This document shows positions 44,271-52,098 of a stretch of 64,000 nt of DNA, one piece after another. The notes under the pieces are model-generated. The model ran no database searches. It was given only the letters and a program-made list of their open reading frames with translations, and was not told where the DNA came from. Position 1 is the first letter of the stretch, and each line of letters opens with the position of its first letter. Source of the stretch: Streptomyces sp. I6 (lineage in GTDB: Bacteria > Actinomycetota > Actinomycetes > Streptomycetales > Streptomycetaceae). The position numbers were made by a program, and so were the translations under genes. Location: contig RHDP01000001.1 of assembly GCA_003725745.1 (NCBI GenBank), forward strand, positions 434,001 to 498,000. The letters run 5' to 3'.

Positions 44271-44964
44271 ATGCGTCCCCCACCCCACTCGCATCACGCA
44301 CCACCTCTCCCCGGAGTCGCGGATTCCGGCCCCCTGGGCGCGTGCCGCCGCGCTGACCGCCCTGTTCGCCGTGCTCCTGCTGGTGACCGTGTCCGTCGGC
44401 TGGGCCCCTCTGGTGTCGGTCGACCGTTCGATCGCGACCGCGCTGCACGAGTCCGCGCGGGCGGATCCGGGGTTCACCCAGGTGAACCGGGTCCTCAGCG
44501 ACTGGGTGTGGGACCCCTGGACGATGCGCGCCCTGGTGGTCTCGGCGGTCCTCGTCCTGCTGCGGCGGGGCGAGGGCCTGCTGGCCCTGTGGGTCGCGGC
44601 GGCGAGCCTGCTGGGCTCGGCCGTGCAGCAGGCCCTCAAGGCCCTGGTGGGGCGGCCGCGCCCGGTCTGGGCGGACCCGGTGGACTCCGCCCACTACGCC
44701 GCCTTCCCGTCCGGCCACGCGATGACGGCCGCCGTGACCTGCGGGCTGCTCCTGTGGCTGCTGACACGTGCCGGGGCCGGGGCCGGGCTGCGTCGGACGG
44801 CGGCCCTGCTGGCGGTGGTCTCGGTGCTGGGCGTGGGCTTCACCAGGCTCTATCTGGGTCTGCACTGGTTCACGGACGTCCTCGCCGGCTGGCTGCTGGG
44901 GGCGTGCCTGGTGGCGGCGGCCGCCGGCTCGTACCAGCGGCTGGCAGTGCGCCGGGGGCGCTGA
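44271..44964 (+). CDS. PAP2 family phosphatase (possible N-terminal frameshift)
   Basis: A PAP2 (PgpB-like) membrane phosphatase: KALVGRPRP is motif 1, PSGHAM motif 2, and TRLYLGLHWFTDVLAG motif 3 with catalytic His. The uninterrupted frame starts with GTG 44371, which would truncate the first helix. ATG 44271 has GGGGGCAGGA upstream, but reaches the main frame only if one C of the CCCCC at 44277-44281 is an extra base; it then reads MRPHPTRITHHLSP, then ALTALFAVLLLV. I prefer that start. Lipid phosphate or polyprenyl pyrophosphate is the probable substrate. Confidence 0.8.
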
Positions 44965-45023
44965 CACCCGGAGGGGAACGCCACACCCTTGAACCAGGCC
45001 CCCGGCGCCGGGAGGATCGCCGC

Positions 45024-45722
45024 ATGGCGATCAAAGGCGTGCTCTTCGACTTCTCGGGAACACTCTTCCGGATCGAGTCCGTCACGGACTGGCTGCGGGC
45101 CGCCCTCGACGAGACGGGGATCTCCGTCGGCGAGGACGCGTTCGAGCGCTACGCGCGCGAGCTGGACGCGGCCGGGGCGCTGCCCGGCGGCTCCACACCC
45201 GAGCTGATCCCGGAGGCACTGGCCGATCTGTGGTGGACGCGCGATCAGGACGGCCGTCGGCACCGGGACGCCTATGTGGGCCTCGCCCGCCGCGTGGAGC
45301 TGCCGGACCCCCGGCTCTACGACGCCCTCTACGAGCGGCACAAGGCCCCCTCCGCATGGCGGCCGTACCCGGACGCCGCGGAGGTGCTCGGCGAGCTGCG
45401 GCGGCTCGGTACCGGCGTGGCCGTGGTCAGCAACATCGGCTGGGACCCGCGGCCGGTGTTCCGGGCACACGGGCTGGACGGGTACGTGGACGCGTATGTG
45501 CTGTCCTACCGCCACGGGGTGCAGAAGCCGGACGCGCGGCTGTTCCGGGCGGGCTGCGAGGCGCTGGGGCAGGAGCCCCGGGACGTCCTGATGGTCGGCG
45601 ACGACCGCCACGCGGACGGCGGGGCGGCTCGGCTGGGCTGCGCGGTGCACTTCGTGGACCATCTGCCGGTCGAGGAGCGGCCCGAGGGGCTTCGTCCGGT
45701 ACTCGGGCTCCTGGCGGCGTGA
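45024..45722 (+). CDS. HAD family hydrolase with DxS motif I
   Basis: A 232-residue HAD protein with a helical cap. Motif I is LFDFSGTLF: the nucleophile Asp9 is followed two residues on by Ser11, not the usual acid-base Asp. Motif II is AVVSNIGWD, motif III the Lys in GVQKPDARLF, and motif IV MVGDDRHADGG. Phosphatases need the second Asp, so this enzyme may be a phosphonatase- or dehalogenase-like member, or have altered chemistry. GGAGGA precedes the ATG. Adjacent to the PAP2 gene in the same direction. Confidence 0.86.
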   Translation: MAIKGVLFDFSGTLFRIESVTDWLRAALDETGISVGEDAFERYARELDAAGALPGGSTPELIPEALADLWWTRDQDGRRHRDAYVGLARRVELPDPRLYDALYERHKAPSAWRPYPDAAEVLGELRRLGTGVAVVSNIGWDPRPVFRAHGLDGYVDAYVLSYRHGVQKPDARLFRAGCEALGQEPRDVLMVGDDRHADGGAARLGCAVHFVDHLPVEERPEGLRPVLGLLAA

Positions 45723-45894
45723 ACCGGGACGGCCGGGGCCGGGCAGCCGGCGTGGAAGCCGCCCCCCCGGCTCGCGTGATCCGCACGCGCCCAGGCGGAA
45801 CGGGACGGGCCGGGCGATCCCCCGCGTCGCCCGGTCCGTCCGGTCCAGCCCGCTGACCAGGCGCACCAGCGCCTCGCAGCGGACCCGCGCTGAG

Positions 45895-45912
45895 TATATT
45901 GGCTCCGAGCCA
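45895..45912 (+). promoter_or_regulatory. Promoter -10 and palindromic operator of the TetR gene
   Basis: TATATT at 45895-45900 is a -10-like element, and TGGCTC-C-GAGCCA at 45900-45912 is a perfect inverted repeat overlapping its edge, twenty bases before the TetR ATG. Autorepression by the TetR protein is the likely use. Confidence 0.65.
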
Positions 45913-45931
45913 GTCAACGCAGGAGTCAAGC

Positions 45932-46693
45932 ATGTCCCCGCGGAGCGCATCGGTCAATGAAGAGCTCCGTCGGCGTTCCCGCGAACGCCTGCTCCAGGCG
46001 ACGGTGGAACTGGTCGGGGAGCGCGGCTACGAGGCGACGACGCTGGGGGACATCGCCGACCGGGCCGGCTCGGCCCGCGGACTGGTCTCGTACTACTTCC
46101 CCGGCAAGCGCCAGCTGTTCCAGTCGGCCGTGCACCGGCTGATGCACCGCACGCTGGAGGAGGCGCTGGAGCGTGAGCCGCGCACCGCCGACGGGCGGGA
46201 GCGGCTGGCCCGCGCGATCGACGCGGTCCTGGGTCTCGCGGTGGACCGTCCGGTGCTGATGCGCGCGCACATGGCGGGCATCCTGCAGGCCGAGGGGTTC
46301 GTCCAGTGCCCCGAGCAGCAGCGCCTGGCTTCTCTGCTGCGCGACACCGTCGAGCGGTACGGGTCCCCCGACGTGGACGCCGACTACCCGCTGCTGCGCG
46401 CGCTGCTGATGGGCGCGGTCTTCGCGGTGGCGCTGCCGGGCGCGCCGATGCCGCGCACCCGGCTGCGTGCGGAGCTGTTCCAGCGGTACGGGCTGGACTG
46501 GCAGCTCGGCTTCCCTCCGGGCGGGGAAGCGCCCGGAGGGACCTCGCACGGAGGTGCGGGCCGGTCCGCCAACGGGGCGGCCCGTGAGGCGGTGTCACCG
46601 GGCCGGCGGGCGCGGCCGCCCGCCGGGGAGGCGGTGCCGCCCGCCGGGGCGGCACCGCGGCAGTGCGGTCAGTCGCCGGAGCGGTCGAAGTAG
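45932..46693 (+). CDS. TetR/AcrR family regulator
   Basis: A 253-residue reading frame. RERLLQATVELVGERGYEAT and TLGDIADRAGSARGLVSYYF form the DNA-binding domain; the ligand domain runs to about residue 195 (YGLDWQLGFPPG). The final 60 residues are Gly/Ala/Pro-rich and cross two hairpins (46513-46540 and 46631-46658), so the real stop may lie earlier. AGGAG six bases before the ATG and a palindrome at 45900 fit an autoregulated gene. It converges on the LVIVD gene and overlaps it by 25 bases. Target genes are unknown. Confidence 0.88.
   Translation: MSPRSASVNEELRRRSRERLLQATVELVGERGYEATTLGDIADRAGSARGLVSYYFPGKRQLFQSAVHRLMHRTLEEALEREPRTADGRERLARAIDAVLGLAVDRPVLMRAHMAGILQAEGFVQCPEQQRLASLLRDTVERYGSPDVDADYPLLRALLMGAVFAVALPGAPMPRTRLRAELFQRYGLDWQLGFPPGGEAPGGTSHGGAGRSANGAAREAVSPGRRARPPAGEAVPPAGAAPRQCGQSPERSK
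46631..46658. terminator. Terminator hairpin of the LVIVD gene
   Basis: GCGGTGCCGCCC and GGGCGGCACCGC form a perfect 12-bp stem around GCCG, 11 bases after the LVIVD stop on the minus strand. A second hairpin, CCCTCCGGGCG/CGCCCGGAGGG at 46513-46540, lies further along. Confidence 0.8.
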
Positions 46694-48180
46694 TCCGGCT
46701 GGGTCTGCACGTTGAGTTCGTGCATCCGGACGCGCTTGGCGGGGTCGGTACGCCGGTCGTCGAGCTTCAGCACGTCGAGGCCCTTGGTGATGTCGTTCGA
46801 GTAGATGTGGCCGTTGTAGTAGTACGCGGACCAGGAGCCGCCCGTGGCCGCCGTGTCGGTGGAGAGCGGGCCCCGTTCGAAGTAGGCGATCTCCCTGGGC
46901 CTGGTGGAGTCGGTGAACTCCCACACCGACACGCCGCCCTGGTACCAGGCCTGGACCATGATGTCGCGGCCCTTCACCGGGATCAGCGAGCCGTTGTGGG
47001 CCACGCAGTTCTCGGTGGGGGCCTGGTGCCGGTCGATCTTGTAGTAGCCGCGGAAGACCAGCTTGCGCTTGTCGCCCTTGCCGACGATGTCGTAGATGCC
47101 GTCGGCCCCGCGGTTCGGGCCCGTCTCCGGGTTGCAGGTGGCGCCGCCGCCGCCGCCGAGCTCGTCGGTGAAGACGACCTTGCGGGCGTCCTGGTTGAAC
47201 GTCGCGGAGTGCCAGAACGCGAAGTTGACGTTGTCCTGGACCTGGTCGATGACCTTCGGCCGCTCGGGGTCGCGGATGTCGAACAGGATGCCGTCGCCCA
47301 TGCACGCCCCGGCCGCGAGGTCCCTGGAGGGCAGCACGGTGATGTCGTGGCAGCCGGTCGTCTTGGAGACGCCCGGGTTCGTGGGTCCGCCGGGATTGCC
47401 GCCGCCGTCCGGGCCCTCGCCCGGGAACAGCACCGGGAAGCCGACGACCGCGGCCTTCTCCGGGGCGTTGCGCGGCACCTTGACGACGGAGATTCCGTCG
47501 TGCGGCGGCTGGCAGTCGGGGAACATCGCGTTCGGCGAGTACGACGACACGTACACGTACACGTTGCGCCGCTCGGGCACCAGGGTGTGGGTGTGCGAGC
47601 CGCACGCGGTCTCGACGGCGGCGACGTACCTCGGGTTGCGCTTGTCGCTGATGTCGAAGACCTTGATGCCCTCCCACGAGGACTTCTCCGTGGCCGGCCG
47701 GCTGGTGCTGGCGCAGGAGTCGTCGCTGCGGGAGGAGTCGGTGGAGAGGAAGAGCAGGTCCCCGGAGACCGAGATGTCGTTCTGGGAGCCGGGGCACAGG
47801 ACCTGGGCGACGGTCTTGGGGTCGCGCGGGTTGCGGATGTCGAAGATGCGGAAGCCGTCGTAGTTGCCGGCGAACGCGTACCTTCCCTGGAAGGCGAGGT
47901 CGGAGTTGGTGCCCGGGAGCGCGTCCTTCGGGACGTTGGCGAGGTGGCGGATGTTGTCGCTGTGGACGACCTCGTCCACAGCGGGTATCCCGCCGCTCTT
48001 CGTCAAGGCCTCGGCGGCCGCCGCCTGTTCGGACGAGACCTTCCTCTCGGCCGGGGCGTCTCCGGGGTCGGGTGTGGCGGCCGCGGGTCCGGCCGTCAGA
48101 AGTGTGGCCAGCAGCCCTGCCGCGGCTGCCGCCACGCCCAGGCGTCTGCGCCGCACGCTGGTGGTGTGCAACGGGGTCAC
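46669..48180 (-). CDS. Secreted LVIVD-repeat protein
   Basis: A 503-residue protein. RRRRLGVAAAAAGLLATLLT is a signal peptide core with cleavage near AAA-TPD (residue about 35). The rest is a beta-propeller of LVIVD-like repeats (FDIRNPRDPKTVAQVL, FDISDKRNPRYVAAVE, FDIRDPERPKVIDQV, FTDSTRPREIAYF). Repeats of this kind mediate extracellular protein contacts; there is no catalytic motif. AGGAGG lies before the GTG start. It diverges from a DUF305 lipoprotein gene over a palindrome. The two probably act together outside the cell. Confidence 0.88.
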   Translation of the reverse strand: MTPLHTTSVRRRRLGVAAAAAGLLATLLTAGPAAATPDPGDAPAERKVSSEQAAAAEALTKSGGIPAVDEVVHSDNIRHLANVPKDALPGTNSDLAFQGRYAFAGNYDGFRIFDIRNPRDPKTVAQVLCPGSQNDISVSGDLLFLSTDSSRSDDSCASTSRPATEKSSWEGIKVFDISDKRNPRYVAAVETACGSHTHTLVPERRNVYVYVSSYSPNAMFPDCQPPHDGISVVKVPRNAPEKAAVVGFPVLFPGEGPDGGGNPGGPTNPGVSKTTGCHDITVLPSRDLAAGACMGDGILFDIRDPERPKVIDQVQDNVNFAFWHSATFNQDARKVVFTDELGGGGGATCNPETGPNRGADGIYDIVGKGDKRKLVFRGYYKIDRHQAPTENCVAHNGSLIPVKGRDIMVQAWYQGGVSVWEFTDSTRPREIAYFERGPLSTDTAATGGSWSAYYYNGHIYSNDITKGLDVLKLDDRRTDPAKRVRMHELNVQTQPDYFDRSGD

Positions 48181-48213
48181 CTTTTCCCCTCCTGGTTCAG
48201 TGGTTCAGCGATG

Positions 48214-48240
48214 TACTGCCTCGGCAGTATCGTCCTAGGC
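48214..48240. promoter_or_regulatory. Palindrome and -10 at the LVIVD/DUF305 divergent promoter
   Basis: TACTGCC-TC-GGCAGTA (48214-48229) is a perfect 7-bp inverted repeat. It overlaps TATCGT at 48228-48233, a -10-like element placing transcription start at the DUF305 ATG (48241), which has no ribosome site; that mRNA may be leaderless. It is the candidate operator for both genes. Confidence 0.6.
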
Positions 48241-48909
48241 ATGCCCACATCAACAGATGGCAGCAGAGACGCGGTGAAAGTCGTCACGGCCGCCGTGGTG
48301 GCCGTACTCGCCCTGGGAGCCTGCGAGTCGGGGTCCGGGTCCGGCCAGCCGAAGGCCGACGGGGACCGCGGCGCCGCGGTCGTGGCCCCCGGGAAGCCGG
48401 GCGAACCCGCCAGGACGCTCTCGCCCGAGCAGGCCGCGAAGGAACTGCCGGACGACAGCCCGAACGCGGCGGACGTCATGTACGTCCAGATGATGATCGT
48501 CCATCACCGGCAGGCGCTGGAGATGACGGCACTCGTCCCGGACCGGGCCGCGGGCACCCCGGTGAAACGCCTCGCCGAACGCATCAAGGCCGCGCAGCAG
48601 CCGGAGATCGGGGCGATGCGGGGCTGGCTGAAGCGGCACGGCAAGGGGGAGACGACGGGCGGTCACGCGGCCCACGACCACGGCGCGATGCCCGGCATGG
48701 CGACCGGCGAGCAGCTGGCGCGGCTGCGTGCCGCCGAGGGCACGGCCTTCGACGAGCTGTTCCTCAAGCTGATGATCACTCATCACCAGGGCGCGCTGAC
48801 GATGGGGGCCGCCGTGCTGTCCGAAGGGAACAACGTCCAGGTGGGCGAGATGGCCAATGACGTGATCGCTCAGCAGACGGCCGAGATCAGCCGTATGCGC
48901 GCCATGTGA
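48241..48909 (+). CDS. DUF305 family lipoprotein
   Basis: A 222-residue protein. VVTAAVVAVLALGAC gives a lipoprotein signal with lipobox Cys28. Two DUF305 copies of the HHxxAxxM motif are present, MIVHHRQALEMT and MITHHQGALTMG, making a two-lobed helical domain that usually binds copper or similar metals through His/Met. AHDHGAMPGMATG between them is also His/Met-rich. Predicted extracytoplasmic metal binding is inference from the family. The pairing with LVIVD suggests a shared surface role. Confidence 0.88.
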   Translation: MPTSTDGSRDAVKVVTAAVVAVLALGACESGSGSGQPKADGDRGAAVVAPGKPGEPARTLSPEQAAKELPDDSPNAADVMYVQMMIVHHRQALEMTALVPDRAAGTPVKRLAERIKAAQQPEIGAMRGWLKRHGKGETTGGHAAHDHGAMPGMATGEQLARLRAAEGTAFDELFLKLMITHHQGALTMGAAVLSEGNNVQVGEMANDVIAQQTAEISRMRAM

Positions 48910-48970
48910 GGCTTACCGGGCGGCTTCCCCGGTGCCATGCTGGAAAGCACCCTGCGGAAGGAGCGCAGCC

Positions 48971-50347
48971 GTGCTTCGAGTCGCCGTCGTCGGATCCGGG
49001 CCGAGCGGGGTGTACACCGCTCAGGCCCTCGTCCAGCAGTCCCTCGTACCGGATGTCCGCGTGGACGTCCTGGACCGGCTCCCGTGCCCCTACGGGCTGG
49101 TGCGGTACGGAGTCGCGCCCGACCACGAGAAGATCAAGTCCCTGCAGAACACCCTGCGGGCGGTCCTGGAGGACGAACGGATCGGCTTCGCCGGCCATGT
49201 CGAGGTGGGCGCGCACGGCCTGACACCGGAGCGCCTGCTGCGGCTCTACCACGCGGTCGTCTACTGCGTCGGGGCCGCGAAGGACCGCAGGATGGGGATT
49301 CCCGGGGAGGACCTGCCGGGGAGCTGCTCGGCCACCGACTTCGTGTCCTGGTACAGCGCCCACCCGGACGCCGCGGGCAGCGCGTTCACCCTCGGTGCCC
49401 GGTCGGCGGTGGTCATCGGGGTGGGCAACGTCGCCGTCGACGTCACCCGGATCCTGGCGCGGGGCGCCGCCGAGCTGCGGCCGACCGACGTACCGCACGA
49501 CGCGCTGGGCGCCCTGGCCGGCAGCCGGGTGCGCGAGGTGCACATGGTGGGCAGACGGGGCCCGTCCCAGGCCAAGTTCACCACGAAGGAGCTGCGCGAG
49601 CTGGGCTCGCTGCCGGACGCCTCCGTCCGGGTCGAACCGGCCGACCTCGCCCTGGACCCGGGGTACACCGACGCGTCGGGGCTGCCGGCGGTCAACCGGC
49701 GCAACCTCGATGTGGTGCGCGGCTGGGCGGCGGCCGGCGAGGACGCCACGGGCGTGCGGGCGCGGGACATCCGGCTTCGCTTCTTCCTGCGCCCGGCGGA
49801 GTTGCTCGGTGAGGACGGGCGGGTCGCCGCGGTGCGCTTCGAGCGGACGGTACCGGACGGCTCGGGCGGGCTGCGCGGTACGGGTACGTACGAGGAGATC
49901 GAGGCCCAGTTGGTGCTGCGGGCGGTCGGCTATCGCGGTGTGCCCCTGGAAGGGCTGCCGTTCGACGCCGCGCGGGGCACGGTGCCGCACCGTGCCGGCC
50001 GGGTGCTGCGGGACGGTACGCCGTCCGCCGGCGAGTACGTCGCGGGCTGGATCAAGCGCGGCCCCACCGGGGTGATCGGCACCAACAGGCCCTGCGCCAA
50101 GGAGACGGTGGCCTCGGTCCTCGAGGACGCGCCCGCCCTGTCGGCGCGACCGCTGCCGGACGAACCGCTCGATGTGCTCAGGGACTGGGGACAGCGCCCC
50201 GTGGAGTGGCCGGGCTGGCTGGCGATCGAGGAGGCCGAGCGCGCGCTGGGCCGGTCGCTGGGGCGCCGATCGGTGAAGATCGCCGACTGGGAGGGGCTGC
50301 TGCGCGCGGCCGGCGTCGACATGGCTCCGCAACTGCCCGCGGCGTAG
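48971..50347 (+). CDS. Ferredoxin/flavodoxin-NADP+ reductase, FprA type
   Basis: A 458-residue FAD/NADP-dependent reductase. VVGSGPSGVYTAQAL is the FAD motif, CPYGLVRYGVAPDHEKIK the FprA/adrenodoxin-reductase signature, VVIGVGNVAVDVTRIL the NADPH Rossmann motif, VGRRGPSQAKFTTKELREL the NADP 2'-phosphate loop, and GYVAGWIKRGPTGVIGTNR-like sequence (EYVAGWIKRGPTGVIG) the FAD tail site. It feeds electrons from NADPH to a ferredoxin for P450s or similar enzymes. AAGGAG precedes the GTG at 48971. No ferredoxin or P450 gene is in the window. Confidence 0.92.
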   Translation: MLRVAVVGSGPSGVYTAQALVQQSLVPDVRVDVLDRLPCPYGLVRYGVAPDHEKIKSLQNTLRAVLEDERIGFAGHVEVGAHGLTPERLLRLYHAVVYCVGAAKDRRMGIPGEDLPGSCSATDFVSWYSAHPDAAGSAFTLGARSAVVIGVGNVAVDVTRILARGAAELRPTDVPHDALGALAGSRVREVHMVGRRGPSQAKFTTKELRELGSLPDASVRVEPADLALDPGYTDASGLPAVNRRNLDVVRGWAAAGEDATGVRARDIRLRFFLRPAELLGEDGRVAAVRFERTVPDGSGGLRGTGTYEEIEAQLVLRAVGYRGVPLEGLPFDAARGTVPHRAGRVLRDGTPSAGEYVAGWIKRGPTGVIGTNRPCAKETVASVLEDAPALSARPLPDEPLDVLRDWGQRPVEWPGWLAIEEAERALGRSLGRRSVKIADWEGLLRAAGVDMAPQLPAA

Positions 50348-50396
50348 CGTCCCCGGGCGCGGCGCCCCGTGACCGGGCGGGCACGGGGAGGCGCGG

Positions 50397-50747
50397 TCAG
50401 CCGGTGCCGCGGCGGGCCGCCTCGCCGGCGGCGGCGGTCAGGACGCTGTCGAGGAGGCCGGGGAAGAGCGCGTCCAGATCGTCGCGGCGTACCCCGTTCA
50501 GCTTCGCCGTACCGCGGTAGGCCTGCCGGATCACGCCGCTCTCCCGCAGCACACGGAAGTGGTGCGTCGAGGTGGACTTGGTCACGGGCAGATCGAAGTA
50601 CGAGCAGGACAGCTCGGTCCGGGCGGACGCCAGTTCGGTCACCACCCGCAGCCGCACCGGGTCGGAGAGCGCGTGCAGCACGTCCTCGAGCCGGATCTCG
50701 TCACGCGCGGGGTGGGCGAGTTCGCGGGGGCTTGCGGCGGTGGTCAC
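50397..50747 (-). CDS. ArsR/HTH_20 family regulator
   Basis: A 116-residue winged-helix protein. LHALSDPVRLRVVTELASAR, YFDLPVTKSTSTHHFRVLRE and GVIRQAYRGTAKLN are the ArsR-like recognition helix and wing. SCSYFDLPV holds a Cys, but there is no paired Cys site, so metal sensing is doubtful. GGAG is six bases before the GTG start at 50745-50747. The neighbouring ohr gene runs in the same direction but over 170 bases upstream; its regulator is OhrR, not this protein. Target unknown. Confidence 0.88.
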   Translation of the reverse strand: MTTAASPRELAHPARDEIRLEDVLHALSDPVRLRVVTELASARTELSCSYFDLPVTKSTSTHHFRVLRESGVIRQAYRGTAKLNGVRRDDLDALFPGLLDSVLTAAAGEAARRGTG

Positions 50748-50921
50748 GAAGGCTCCACTTCGGCTGGGGCTTCCATTGTACGAAGACCGCCGTAGTCGAC
50801 GGGCCGCACAGGGCCCCGGCGGCCCCGTGCGCCGACTCGCCGGGGGCGGCCCGGCGGTGCTCGGCCGTGGCGTCCGGTCCGGCCCGGTGCGCCACGGCCG
50901 TGCACCGCCCGGCCGGGCGGG

Positions 50922-51335
50922 CTACTCGACGACCAGCTCGACGGGGATGTTGCCGCGGGTGGCCCGGGAGTACGGGCAGACCTGGTGCGCCTGCTCCACC
51001 AGCCGCTCGCCGGTACCGCCCTCGAGCGACGCGGGCAGCTCGACCCGCAGCACCACGGCGAGCCCGAATCCGCCGTCCTCTTCCTTGCCGATGCCCACCT
51101 CGGCGGTCACCGAGATCTCCCCGGTGTCGACCTTCGCCTGGCGGCCGACGAGGCCGAGCGCGCTCGCGAAGCAGGCCGCGTACCCGGCCGCGAACAGCTG
51201 CTCCGGGTTGGTGCCCTCGCCGCTGCCGCCCAGGGCGGCGGGGGCGGCGAGCGGCAGGTCCAGCCGGCCGTCGGAGCTGACGGCGCGCCCGTCGCGGCCG
51301 TTCGCGGTGGCGGCGGCGGTGTACAGCGCGTTCAT
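50922..51335 (-). CDS. ohr: Organic hydroperoxide resistance protein
   Basis: A 137-residue OsmC/Ohr protein with both reactive cysteines: C55 in GYAACFASAL and C120 in HQVCPYSRAT. GTNPEQLFAAGYAACF is the family signature. It reduces organic peroxides using lipoyl or thiol partners. ATG 51335 begins the conserved region. It is divergent from a MarR-type OhrR with two operator-like palindromes in the gap, so it is a classical OhrR-controlled gene. Confidence 0.94.
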   Translation of the reverse strand: MNALYTAAATANGRDGRAVSSDGRLDLPLAAPAALGGSGEGTNPEQLFAAGYAACFASALGLVGRQAKVDTGEISVTAEVGIGKEEDGGFGLAVVLRVELPASLEGGTGERLVEQAHQVCPYSRATRGNIPVELVVE

Positions 51336-51399
51336 GGAAAACCATCCCTTGGTCGTGGCCGGGCCCGTGCGGCGGGCCGTACGCATCAACTAGAGCACA

Positions 51400-51425
51400 C
51401 AATTTAATTGCACACAACTCAATTG
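51400..51425. promoter_or_regulatory. OhrR operators between ohr and ohrR
   Basis: CAATT-T-AATTG at 51400-51410 is a perfect palindrome, and CAACT-C-AATTG at 51415-51425 is a near copy fifteen bases on. Both match the AT-rich form of known OhrR boxes, strikingly AT-rich for this genome, and would control both divergent genes. Confidence 0.8.
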
Positions 51426-51449
51426 CCTCGAGGAAGGTACCCTGACCCC

Positions 51450-51950
51450 ATGAAGACGACACCGGACGCCGCGGCGGACGAGGCCCTGCGCCTCGACCGC
51501 CAGATCTGCTTCTCGCTGCACGCGGCCTCGCGGGCCTTCAACAGCGTGTACCGGGCGGCCCTGAAGGACCTCGGCCTCACCTACCCCCAGTACCTCGTGA
51601 TGCTGGTGCTCTGGGAGCACGGCGAGCTGCCGGTGAAGACGATCGGCGCCCGCCTCCGGCTGGACTCCGGCACCCTGTCGCCGCTGCTCAAGCGCCTGGA
51701 GGCGGTCGGCCTCGTGGAGCGCCGGCGCAGCACCGAGGACGAGCGGTCGGTCACCGTGCGCCCGACGGCCGAGGGCGCCGCCCTGCGGGAGCGGGCCCGC
51801 CTCGTGCCACGCAGGATCGCCGCGGCCACCGGGCTCTCCCTGGAGGGGATCGGCGACCTGCAGGAGCGCCTGTCCGCGCTGACCGCCAAGCTCGACGGCG
51901 CCGACCTGGACCTCGACCCGCTCGACGGCTGCACGGGCCCCACCGGCTGA
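51450..51950 (+). CDS. ohrR: MarR family organic-peroxide sensor OhrR
   Basis: A 166-residue MarR protein. DRQICFSLHAASRAF carries the peroxide-sensing Cys20; PVKTIGARLRLDSGTLSPLL is the recognition helix and RRSTEDERSVTVRPTAEG the wing with the conserved DER. Oxidation of the Cys releases DNA and derepresses ohr. The ATG at 51450 follows GAGGAAGG with a rather long spacing. Divergent partner and operators support the call. Confidence 0.93.
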   Translation: MKTTPDAAADEALRLDRQICFSLHAASRAFNSVYRAALKDLGLTYPQYLVMLVLWEHGELPVKTIGARLRLDSGTLSPLLKRLEAVGLVERRRSTEDERSVTVRPTAEGAALRERARLVPRRIAAATGLSLEGIGDLQERLSALTAKLDGADLDLDPLDGCTGPTG

Positions 51951-52021
51951 CCCGGCAGCCCCGGCAGCCACCCCACGACGCTCCCGGCACCGAAGGCGGC
52001 CCACGGCCCATACGACCGGCA

Positions 52022-52059
52022 TCGTAGTTTGACAATCGCCGTACTACGAGGGGTATCGT
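52022..52059 (+). promoter_or_regulatory. Promoter with flanking inverted repeat upstream of the OYE gene
   Basis: TTGACA at 52029-52034 is a consensus -35, and TATCGT at 52054-52059 a -10 with 19-base spacing. The -35 is embraced by TCGTAGT (52022-52028) and ACTACGA (52043-52049), a perfect 7-bp inverted repeat and a likely repressor site. CGTAC/GTACG also occurs across the -10. Confidence 0.7.
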
Positions 52060-52098
52060 ACGAGGGTCTTCTCCGACCCGCCGTGAATGGAGCCCCCC

